A DNA stretch of 64,000 bases from Mesaphorura yosii (taxonomy: Eukaryota > Arthropoda > Collembola > Poduromorpha > Tullbergiidae), in NCBI GenBank assembly GCA_009869945.1, contig WIXG01000327.1, forward strand, positions 24,161-88,160. The letters run 5' to 3'. Below are positions 45,983 to 57,300 of the stretch, one piece after another. The first letter of the stretch is position 1; the number at the start of each line of letters is the position of its first letter. The notes beneath the pieces were generated by a model, which was not told the origin of the DNA, did no database searches, and saw only the letters and a program-made list of their open reading frames with translations. Made by a program: the position numbers and the translations under genes.

Positions 45983-48900
45983 ATGGCGGATGGAGGCGCC
46001 GCAGCAGCAGCGGAGGACGACGGAGGGCTCGACGAGCTGTTTGTCACAACCACGGCGGCGCCAGTGCCGTCCGCTTCACAGGCGCAGCAATACCAGGTTC
46101 AATAGCAAGATCCTAAACTGGCGCCACGCCAACAAGCACTAAACCATTGCTCTCTTTATCATTCCCAGTACCCTCACCCCTCCCCCTTCACCATCCTCCG
46201 CTGCAAGCAGACACACAATCGAGTAATATTGAATGTTGGGGGTGTGAAGCACGAAGTACTTTGGACAACTCTGGATAGGCTGCCCCATACAAGGCTGGGA
46301 CAACTGCACTACGAGTGCGGAACGCACGAACAACTTCTAGAAATCTGCGATGACTACTCGATAATGGAGAACGAGTACTTTTTCGATAGACACCCAAAGT
46401 CTTTTTCCAGTATTCTTAATTTCTACCGGACGGGGAAGTTGCATCTTGTGGACGAGATGTGCGTGTTGGCGTTCAGTGAGGATTTGCAGTACTGGTGAGT
46501 TTATTGGGAGGGACGCCCGTAGGTTACTGACCCTTCATGGACTCTCTAATGGACTCTGGAATCCGTACTTTTCCTGAGAGACTTGGAGCACATTGTGACT
46601 CCGGGACGAATGACTCTGGAGAAGTGCTGAAGCATTTCGATAAAGACCCTGGACACGCGTCCGGAACATTTTTTCGGTGTGGAGCACTCTGGAGGGACTC
46701 TCCCCGACTTTGAAAAAGCGTTCGGACGACTCTCTGACAGTGGGACCAAATCCTGACCCCGTCTAAATTAAATGTCGGCGTGACGGAAGGACGATACTAA
46801 TAGGACGGCCCCGACATTTCTCCAGAGGAGAGACTCCCGAATTTGAGGAGTGTACGGGAGTGACCTTCCTCACTTTCTCTGACTGCAAACGACTTGGAGA
46901 CGGCTGGAACGAGAGTGGCCTCGAGAACAAACTCGAAAGGAGTTGGCCGTACCCTGCAACCAAACTGAGACTCTGACTTTTTGACCATTTAGACTCGCGT
47001 GAACTGGACTGATGTGGCCCTGACAACGTCCATCTCCAGCTCGATAATAACCAAAGAATCTCTCTTCTCCGGTAGCAAAGTAGCCTCTTAGCAAGTAGTG
47101 TCTTCTTTGCAGGGGCATCGACGAACTCTATTTGGAAACCTGCTGCCAGCACAAGTACCACCAGCGGAAAGAGCACGTCTGGGAGGAGATGCGGAAGGAG
47201 GCGGAGTCTTTAAAGCAGAATGAGGAGGACGAGATGTTTGGGGATGGAAGGATAGAAAAATGGAAAAAGTACATTTGGGATTTGCTAGAGAAGCCTACCA
47301 GTTCGTTTCCGGCGAGGGTAAGAAGATATGAAGGGGGAGGACAAGTCGAGCGGCAGAGGCCGCTCGAATCCTTCACTCCGCGGTAACGCCGCCTTTGGCG
47401 GTAAGACACTACCGGCGCTTGCGCCGGACCATACCGTTACACGCGAGGGTAAGGCAAAGTCGCCCTCTGTCTGATAGTGTCTCCCAACGAATTTGTGGGT
47501 GAGGCGCGGAGGGAGGCGACCGACAACCGAGTCCTCAACAGACGTGTGATTTAATAGGATTTGGAGGGGAAAAACCGCCAAATTTCAGATCAGGGTTGCG
47601 CCCGAACCTTGTCGAAAGACCTAGAAAAAATAACCCCCTGCCAAAATTCAAATTTCAGAAACAAAACAAAATGTCCCAAAACACAATTTTTTTCAAAGTC
47701 CCGCCAAACAGCCCAAATCGGAAACTTCCAACCAGAATTTCCCATAACCGCGACAAAATTTTCAAAGTCGTAAAAAAAATCGCCGCCAATTTTCAAAATT
47801 CCAATTTTTCCTCCTCGCAGGTCGTCGCCGTCATCTCCATCTTCTTTATCGTCCTCTCTACTATCGCCCTTACTTTGAACACAATGCCCGGTTACCAAGA
47901 CTGCTCCGAGCCCAACACTACAATCTGCCTGATGCACCCAAATCGAGGGTGGCGGATCCCCGAGAACGAGTCAGCTAATATAACTAATTTACAAGATGAA
48001 CTCTGGGTTGAGAACAAGTACTTAGCTCTCGTTGAGGAGGTCTGCATCACGTGGTTCACACTCGAGTACGTTTTGAGGTTATTAGCCAGTCCGGACAAGT
48101 GCAAGTTCCTTCAGGGAGGGCTGAATAACATTGATTTACTCGCTATCCTACCTTACTTTGTGAGTCTGTTCTTGAGTCAGACGAAGAAGCATACCGGGGG
48201 AGCGTCTGAGCATATAGCGGATGTGCGGAGGATTATTCAGGTGAGACAATTTTTAAAAAAATTCAAATCTCCCGGGAAACAACGAGAGGAAACTAAAAAA
48301 TTCTTTCAAAGAAAATGCCCTTCAAGAATAGCGCAATTTAAAATAAAAATTCCAAAAAAGAATTCCGCAATTTAAAAAATTTGGGAAAAAACCTCCCCGC
48401 CGAAAAGCCCACCATCTGGCATGGAAACGTAACTCCAAAATAATACTCCACAGGTCTTCCGTATAATGCGAATCCTTCGTGTCTTCAAACTTGCAAGGCA
48501 CTCCACCGGTCTCCAATCATTAGGATTCACGTTACGAAACAGCTACAAAGAACTCGGATTGCTAATGTTGTTTCTCGCGATGGGAGTGTTAATCTTCAGC
48601 TCGCTCGCATTCTTCGCCGAGCGGGAAACGAATGCAGATTTCAGCTCCATCCCGAGCACATTCTGGTGGGCGGTGATTACCATGACGACAGTGGGGTACG
48701 GGGATGTGTTTCCGGTTACTCTCGTTGGGAAGATGATTGGTGAGGCCCCAGACTCGATTCGAGATTTGAATTTGAATTTATCCCGCCAATTCCTTGTTGT
48801 CTAGGTTCCCTCTGCTGCGTCTGTGGCGTCCTCGTCGTTGCCCTCCCCATCCCCATCATCGTGAACAATTTCGCAGAGTTCTACAAGAACCAGATGAGGA

Positions 48901-50590
48901 GGGAAAAAGCTTTGAAGAGGAGGGAAGCGTTAGAAAGAGCAAAGAGAGAGGGGAGTATTGTTAGTTTTGGCGGGGATGTGCCCTCAGCGGCAGGTGCTGG
49001 TGGGGGGGATAAGAATAAATCTTTGAGGGACGCCTTTGCGAAATCGATGGATATTATCGATGTGATTGTCGATACGGGTGAGTTTTTCTTTCACAGTGCC
49101 AGGGCGAGCCTTTTCCAGAATTTGTAAAAATCAGCGGAAGAATCCTTTTTTTCAAAGTCGCCATTCTTTTTCAAAGTCGCGAGCGATTTTTTTTTAAACT
49201 CCTACAAAAATATCGAGATTCTTAAAAGAACCGGGAAATTGTTTCCCCAGGCCACAACATGTCGGACGCCAACTCGCTCCGCGGTGGAGATGAAGGAGGA
49301 GAAGATTCACGGCCCAAATCCACCTCAACAGGAACGGGTTGCTACCGCAACTACGACAGCGGAAAGTCGAAGCAATACTTACAGATAGAAGGGGTTCTGG
49401 AGGCGGTGGATGGGAGTTTGAAGGTAATATAAAAAATTGTCAAGGTTGCCATTGCGGAGATTTTCGAAAAATTCGAGTTTCCTAATCATTCTCGTATCTT
49501 GTAGGAGGCACCCTCTTCCCGTTCCCACCAGCAAAAACCTCCCACATATAACGACTATGACAACGACTGCTGTTTCTGCTCATCGGCCGCCCCGTGGCCT
49601 GATTATAACCACAAACGTGAACCGGATTTCCACGGGAGCGTCGAGTCATCAGATACTTACGTCAGCTGTCAGTTGTTTAATTCGGAGGAGTTGCTCGAGT
49701 GGCAGAGGAGCCCCGCAAAAGAGGCTCCTGCAGGTGTCAGGAAATCGACGAGTATTGAGGAGGGGTTGAGGGCGGTGGAGAGCCCTAAATTAGGATCAAC
49801 AAAGATGGGTGCGGGTGGATTATTAAAGAGGGCCAGGTTTGGCGGTGGAGGGGGGCAGGTGAGTTCTAAATTCTGAGTACAAAAAAAGGATATTTAAACA
49901 AAAAAAAAGGATCTTTAAAAATGTGTTTTCCCCGTAGAAACCCTCCGCCGCAGCCTCCTCCCAGCGGGGCTCCAGTATAGAGTCCATCCCGATGAGGAGG
50001 CAGCAGTACAACTCTGTGAAAGAAAAGTCAAAGGCTTCCATCCTCAAGAAATTCGACCCGGAGCAGGAGAGGTTGCTGGTGGGAAGTCCTCCTGCAGGGG
50101 GTGCAGGGGCGGTTGCGTGTAATCGGGGTGAGTTTGACACATGAAGGAGGCCGGGGTCTCATGGTCCTTTTCCAAGGGCTTTTCCAAGACCTCAAGGCAG
50201 GGATTGGGATGTTTCCATGGGGTCTTATTCTCCAATTTCTTTCGTCGGGTTTGCGTAGTCTGCAGGTTACGAGGCTTTCCCAATGGGGGCCTTATCCTCG
50301 AGATTTTCTCGAGCAAAGTTTTCGTATGGAATGATTTCTCTGGAGAGTTGCAAGTTTTTCTCAAATTCCCTATTCTCAAAATTTGGACCCTCAAAGAGAA
50401 GTTTTTGTGGGTGGGAGAGCCCTAAAAAGTACTAACAACCCAAATTTAATTTTCAGACCACCTCCACCACCCCGGCGCCCACCACCATCACCATCCGCAC
50501 TCCGGCAGCACTGGGGCGTACTCCTCAGACAGCTCCTCCGTGTCGCAGTCCTCAAGCTCCACTTTAAAGCCGGCCGGGTCGACGAGTTGA
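45983..50590 (+). CDS. Shab: Voltage-gated K+ channel, Kv2/Shab
   Basis: Ten exons: 45983-46096, 46169-46494, 47113-47317, 47821-48240, 48454-48739, 48805-49077, 49251-49423, 49505-49858, 49938-50127, 50457-50590; about 824 aa. The T1 tetramerisation domain ([15 protein letters not shown] to [12 protein letters not shown]) spans about residues 57-160. S1 starts at [14 protein letters not shown], with an S1-S2 loop carrying two N-glycosylation sites. S4 is [19 protein letters not shown]. The pore holds TTVGYGD and S6 ends [13 protein letters not shown]. The cytoplasmic start matches Shab ([48 protein letters not shown]), and a [19 protein letters not shown] block lies further on. It conducts delayed-rectifier current in neurons and muscle. 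Exon 1 uses a weak donor (GTTCAA) and is less certain. AATAAA at 50916-50921. Confidence 0.93.
46495..47112 (+). other. Shab intron 2
   Basis: This 618-nt intron has repeated GGACTCT/ACTCTGGA-like motifs in its first half. No exon or known repeat is recognised. Confidence 0.5.
47343..47560 (+). repeat. Dispersed multi-hairpin element, copy C (long form)
   Basis: In Shab intron 3. Hairpin 1 arms are CGAGCGGC (47347-47354) and GCCGCTCG (47359-47366), with a 4-nt loop. The core CGAATCCTTCACTCCGCGG follows, then CCGCC-TTT-GGCGG, then CCGGCGC-TT-GCGCCGG. The tail GAATTTGTGGGTGAGGCGCGGAG to CAACAGACGTGTGATTTA matches copy B. Confidence 0.78.
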
Positions 50591-51398
50591 CAACGGAGGC
50601 GTGGAAGTGGGCAGGGGGCGGCCGTCACAGAGTTCTGATGACAGGCGAATGGACGGCCGCAGCGGGGTGCTCAACAAAAATAACTTTTAATTGCTACAGT
50701 GACGACCGGGTGCTTCAAATTCACATTCTCTCCACATACAATTTGCTCCATGAGAAACATTTCCACTAAGATAAGCTATTTTCTAAAGAGATACTAGGCG
50801 GCTGTGTGCGTGGCTTCCTCCTCGCTTTCTCTCTCAATCCTTCCCCTACTTTAAGTCGATGATGATTGTGTCTCTCTTTTCTCTTCTGGGTGTGGCTGCT
50901 ATGAGAATGAATGTGAATAAAAGACCGGGGTGATGATTTTTTTCGATGAAATTTATTGGGTCCAGGCGCGAGTTGAACGCCCTCAATTTGAACCGCGAGT
51001 TGAAAATGAGCTCTCATCTCAACTTTCTCCCCAAAGTGCATTGTGGAAAAAGATATTCTGGGAAACACGGAGCAAAGCACGTGGCTTCAGTACGCATGCG
51101 CCAGCGACGGCAGAGAAAGTACGATCGCGAAATTCGCGAACGGGTTTTCGAAAATGTGGAGCAGCAGCAGAATTCGCAAACTTTCATAGACCATGGTTCC
51201 AATTTCAGTCCCAAGTGCTTCACGAGTGGCTCCACCAGAAGCCTTAATGGCGACCATTCCAATCGTGACCACGGCAACGAGCAACTACACTCGGACACCA
51301 CCAGAGTTGGGGTCGTGAATTACAAACTCGAGATTCAACTGGGAGTGATGAGCAGGCGGGCGGCTGACTTTCCAGTGCTGTTTTAAACTTTTGACGAG
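50591..51398. other. Shab 3' UTR and KCC 5' region
   Basis: Shab's AATAAA is at 50916-50921. A 146-codon frame at 50946-51386 has no recognisable domain and abuts the KCC start; I treat it as non-coding. Confidence 0.5.
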
Positions 51399-54300
51399 AT
51401 GAGCTCCATTTCCTCCATCAAATTCCTCACGCCAGCCAGTCATTCTTCAGAGGGGTTCTGGGACTGCTCTGACCTCAACACTTTGATATCTGAATCTCTC
51501 CCTAACAGTGCCAATACCCATGGTTACTTGAGTGGCGCCAGTGGGAGAACCAATCAAGGTATAGCTAGTCTAGCCAGTGGTGAGTGCAGTTATCTGAGTG
51601 GGGGGAGTGATGTTTGCGAGGAGGTTGGAGGGGATGACGTGACGCTGAGGGGGGAAGATGATGATGACCAACCAACGCCAGCCACGATGAAGACTGCAGA
51701 GGCAAAGACTGACGAAGGCGACCACCCACGAAGACAGCGCGGGAGGGTGAAGGGTGAGTAAGTCGCAGTTGCCGGGTTGCCACTATAAAGTCAAAGTTGA
51801 GAACAGCGCCCCCGCGCAGCAAAATATACGGGCGGCACGCGATACCGTTTCGATGGCCCCCCTCCAGTTTGTTCCACACTGATGGTCCCAGCAAAAACGG
51901 ACCCCATCGCCAGCATACAGAAGTGAGAATAGGGCCCCATTGCTCGGCCGGCTCGCTTCAGGAGCGATGGCGGGGGGCGTGCGGTTTTGCCCCCCCCCTA
52001 AGCCCAAATGTAAACGAGGCGGGGCTTGTTCTCGTTTGAGAATGGGGCGTGAGCATAGGAAGCGTTTTTCAGCGGCCCAGCTACGGCTACCGTAATACTT
52101 GGCAAAGTCCGCCACCGTCGCCCCACGTTGCCATGGTCGTGTGATAAGCAGGAGGATTACCAGAGCATATTCCAGCCGGAGAGAGGCGAGGACAGAGCCG
52201 TGGTTGTCATAGGTGTCTCAAAAATTCTTTGGCTGTAACCACGAGCAGCCGATGAGGAGCAGCGCGGTGAAAGTTTGCTCTGCAGCTGTTTGATGTGTGA
52301 TGCACGGTGGCAGCTCGGCTCTACGAGTACAACGACGTGGTGGAGAGAGCATTTCTCGGTGCGCTGTGCTTGGTGCACTAGAGCTCCTCCGTGCAAATGT
52401 CTTTGAACTACTGAACTCTAGCTTCCGGAGTACGCCTGCGTCGTGGCCCAGTTCCACTCCTCTCTACTCGGGTTCTAGCAGGAGTGCTGTAGAATGCATG
52501 ATGCATGTGAGACCAGTCTGAACTGGTTTCCCCCGTCTACCGTTTTTTTTTGGCAGAGTCGCAAAATTTCTCTCTTCAAGAGTGCAGACGCCCTTCTCGT
52601 CGGGCGCCCGAAACTGCACTTCCTAACCTGACAGAAACGATACTCTCGCTATTATCGGGCTCTCGATTTCCCCGTTCTCGGTCCCTGATTGACAATGCCC
52701 CAAAGTGAGCCTAAAAGTGCGTGTGAAACCTGTGTGAGCCATTGAGATGTCAACCGAAGCGCTCCGCCGCTCTGGCGGTGGGTCGACCCATTCTTTACCC
52801 GGGTCGGTTACGGGGAGTGGGGGGCGTGGTCTGGAGGACAAGTCAGGTAAAAAGATTGGGCGAGGGCGCTATTCTCAAGAGAGCATGAGGGGCACGCTGA
52901 CCGTCTCTGACCTTCGGGAGGTTTTTCTAATTCAAACTTTTTCCCAATTCACAGATGCCACCCACGGGTCCCTCTCCGACAGCAAACTCATACTACAACC
53001 CCCCTCTACAAATTTATCCAAGACTGGGTCGTACAGCCATAACCTTTACCTATTTAGTGAAGAGGAAGCGGAACAACAACAACAACAACAATCAACCCAA
53101 CTACTACCAAACATAATCCACTCTTTGGCTAATTACGCCTCCAGCATTCAACCCACACCCGGAGCAAATGGAGGAGTTGAGGCCCCCAAATCTGCAAATA
53201 TGGGGACTTTTATTGGGGTTTATCTGCCATGTATTCAAAATATATTTGGGGTGATTCTTTTTATAAGGTGAGTAGGGTCATGGTAACGGCAGTTTCGTTA
53301 GCGGGGCGCTTTTAGCGGGTTGCTCGCCGAATTGAAATTTTAGTTTCGTTTTAGTGGGTTGGCAGATATTTAGCAGGACCATTTTAGCGGGGTGCGCTCG
53401 TAAATGCCCAACACGGTAGACATGGTGATAGGGAAATTAACACAGGTGGACTCCGTCGCCGCTGACCTAACTGCGCACCCCGCAATGGGAACCTAACCTA
53501 ACTTCTAATGTATCTACACGCAGACTCACCTGGGTCGTCGGGACAGCCGGTGTCCTCCTCGGCTTCACAATCGTACTAATGTGCTGCTGCGTCACGATGC
53601 TCACGGCCATCTCCATGTCTGCCATAGCGACGAATGGGGTGGTGCCGGGGGGAGGGAGTTACTTTATGATATCGAGAAGTCTGGGACCGGAGTTTGGAGG
53701 GGCGGTGGGGATCCTGTTTTATATCGGGACTACGCTGGCGGCGGCCATGTACATCGTGGGAGCGGTGGAGATATTGATTGTAAGTTGCCATGGCGGGGGA
53801 CTTTTGAAATTCCTTTAATATATTTTTGGGCGGGTATTTTTGAGAATTTCTCCTCTTTAATTGTTTGGCGGGCTTTCTTTAAAAAAAATCAATTGCCAGG
53901 GAAATTACAACTTTTTGCGGGGGTTGGAAATTTTTCTAAATTCAGTTGCTCGGGGAACTGCTCTCTTTGAAAAATGATTTGATTGGGAGAATTTGAAATT
54001 TCTCATTCCCCCAAAATCCTCCACTAACCCCGATTTCTCTCTTAAAACAATTCCAGACCTACATGGCCCCCTTCATCTCCATCTTTGGGGATACGAACGT
54101 CCCGGAGAACATGTACAACAACTACCGGGTTTATGGAACGGGGCTGCTAATCTGCATCGGGTTCATCGTCTACATCGGGGTGCAGTTTGTTAATAAGTTT
54201 GCGAGCGTCGCATTAGCCTGTGTCATCCTGAGCATTTTGGCGGTTTACATTGGGATCTTTGTGAATGTGGGTGGGAACGATAAGTTGCAGTGAGTTGTTT

Positions 54301-57300
54301 TTTTTATTTATTACGGGGCGCGGCTGGAAGGGGGTTTTCGAGGTATTCTCTCAGGCAGGCCTCTGTAAAATGGTTTTTTCACCATTTTAACAGCGGTTTT
54401 TCTGAATTGGACGGCCACCACCCGTTACTTGCCTGAGAAAGCCTCCCAGGGCCTCCCAAGCGCCCAAACCCACCCAGCTACCGTAACCTAACCTCACCTA
54501 TCTGTCAATTATCTTCTAGGATGTGCGTCCTCGGCCAACGCCTCCTTCTGCAAGTCGCAAACTGCACGAAAGAACCACGTGGAGAGTTATGGAGGGAGTT
54601 CTGCACCGGAGACGAGATTCACACGTGCGACCCGTACTTTCAGGCTAACGATCCGTCTGTCGTCAAAGGAATAAAAGGGATTAGCTCGGGGGTGCTTTAC
54701 GAGAATTTGCTGCCAAGCTTCAGATCGAAAGGGGACTTGCTGACGGGGCCGGATGAGGAGGAGAATTCGAATGAGGACGGGCAGACGTACAATCAGGTTG
54801 TGATTGACATTACAACGAGTTTTACGATTCTGGTGGGGATCTTCTTTCCAAGTGTGACGGGTGAGTGGGGGCGGTTTTTTGTGGTTTCTTTTTACTTTTT
54901 TTTTGGGGGGGGGCGACTTTGTTTAAGTTTGTTAGGTCAGGTTTTTTTGAGCTTGAACTATTTTTAGGGCCCAGTTTTTTCTTGGACTTTTTGGGAACCG
55001 AGGCCTGATTGACCTTCTTTTTCTTAGCCAGAGGTCCAACTCTTTTTTTTGCGAAGGCCCGACTTTTTCCTTTGATGAGGGGGGGGTTCAGGGGTTTGCC
55101 CCCCGAGTCAAGAAGGAACAATCACTCGACCGTCCGAATTTCTTTTTAAGGGTCAACTGGTTTTTCTCCTGTTTTTCAAGATTATTTTTTTAACTCAGCG
55201 CCAATTTTTTTTACAATTTTTCCGTCTTCTTTTCTAATATTTCCGCCAACCTCTTTTCTAAAACACAGGAATCATGGCCGGCTCGAACCGCTCAGGGGAC
55301 CTCGCCGACGCCCAGAAATCCATTCCGATCGGGACGATTGGCGCGATTTTGACGACTTCCACTGTGTATCTGTCGAGTGTCGTTCTGTTTGGGGGGACTG
55401 TCGATAATTATCTACTGAGGGATAAGTAAGTGGTGGTCCCAGTGGCCGGTTTTTCTTGTTTGTCTTCAGTTTCGCCTATTTTTTTTTCATTTTCGACCAG
55501 TTCTTCCCACTCCCGCCCATTTTTTCCACCATCTTTGATCATCATTCTGACCGTTTTCTTTCCCCACAAATCGCAGGTTCGGCCAGTCAATCGGAGGCCG
55601 CCTCGTCGTCGCGAACATTGCGTGGCCCAACGAGTGGGTCATTCTAATAGGCTCCTTTCTATCAACAATCGGGGCAGGGCTGCAGTCACTGACGGGGGCT
55701 CCGCGATTACTGCAAGCCATTGCCAGGGACAACATCATCCCTTTCTTGCAGCCATTTCAAGTCTCGAGCGCAAAGGGCGAGCCGACGAGGGCGTTGCTGC
55801 TGACGCTGTGTGAGTGGATATCTCTGGTGGCGTCGTCCCACTTTGGGGGTCCTCGAGGCGCTCGAATCCTTCGCTTCGCGGTAGCGGGCCGCCCCCTGCT
55901 TTATTAGGGGGATTTAGACCCCTCCCCCGCGGGTTACGGAATGTGGGCGGCGGGACACGTCGCTACCGCGGAGCGAAAGGTTTCGAGCCCCACAGCCCTT
56001 GGCGACGTGGGCTCTGGTGCTCGACTCGCTCACGACGCCCCCTTTATAAACTTGACAGGCATCTGCGAGTGCGGAGTCCTTCTCGGAAACGTCGACTACC
56101 TGGCCCCCCTCCTCTCCATGTTCTTTCTGATGTGCTATGGGTTCGTGAACCTCGCCTGCGCCCTCCAAACACTGTTAAAGACGCCAAATTGGAGACCCCG
56201 CTTCCGGTTCTACCACTGGATCGGGTCGAGCATCGGACTGGGGCTCTGTGTTACAGTAATGTTCATGACGAGCTGGTACTACGCTTTATTGGCAATGGGC
56301 ATAGCGGGGGTGATTTACAAGTACATCGAGTACAGGGGGTGAGTCGAGTTTTTTTCCCGTCCTTTTTGTCTGGTGTTCGGCATGTGGGTGGGGTGGGTTT
56401 GGATCGTTGCGATGGAAAGAACGGAGTGAAGTTTAATTTTTTTGTCAGAAACGAAATTGCGGATTCCAAATTTTACCATGGAAAAAGTCGTTTTCTTCAT
56501 TATCTTTACGCCGTTGTCATGGAAATGAGTTACCGAATTTACCCGTTTTCATAGAAGCATCTGTCGCCTGGCCGAAATGCACAATAAACGCTGTCATCGG
56601 CAAAACCCCCCTTTAAAGCATGAAGACATAATAAAATCCCCCTTTATATTACCTACAGCGCCGAAAAGGAGTGGGGCGACGGAATCACAGGGCTCGCCCT
56701 CTCCGCCGCCCGCTACGCCCTCCTCCGCCTCGCCGAGTCCCCCCAGCACACGAAAAACTGGCGCCCACAAATCCTAATTCTCTCAAAACCAAACATGGAA
56801 GGACAGCCGTCGGAAAAGAAGCTCTTCACTTTCGCTGGGCAGTTAAAAGCTGGGAAAGGCCTAACGATGGCGGGTGCGGTGCTGGAAGGAAGCTGGAACA
56901 GAGAAGCGGGCAGGGCGGGGGCTGTGAAGCGAGTGCTTGGGAGGGTGTTGGAGGAGGAGAAGATTAAGGGGTTCGGGGAGTGTATTGTGGCGCCGGAGGT
57001 GGAGGTCGGGGTGGCATGTTTGTAAGTCGGCCTTAATTTAGTATGGAAGTTTTTTTTTCAAAATTGACTTTAACTTAAACTTATCTTAAATAACTTAGCT
57101 TGACTTAACCTTAACTTAACTTCAAAATTCACCTTAACCAAACTATACTCAACTTAACTTAACCTCAACTTAAACCTTAGCCAACTGTGAATCTTCCCCT
57201 TCTCGTAGAATCCAATCAGCAGGACTCGGAGGTCTCAAGCCAAACACCGTGCTAATAGGCTGGCCGAATTCGTGGAGGGAGAAGGGCACCTCCCCAACGT

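Noticed and set aside
50946-51386. 146-codon plus-strand frame before KCC
   Set aside because: No domain, signal or splice support. It ends just before KCC exon 1a and is more likely 5' UTR.
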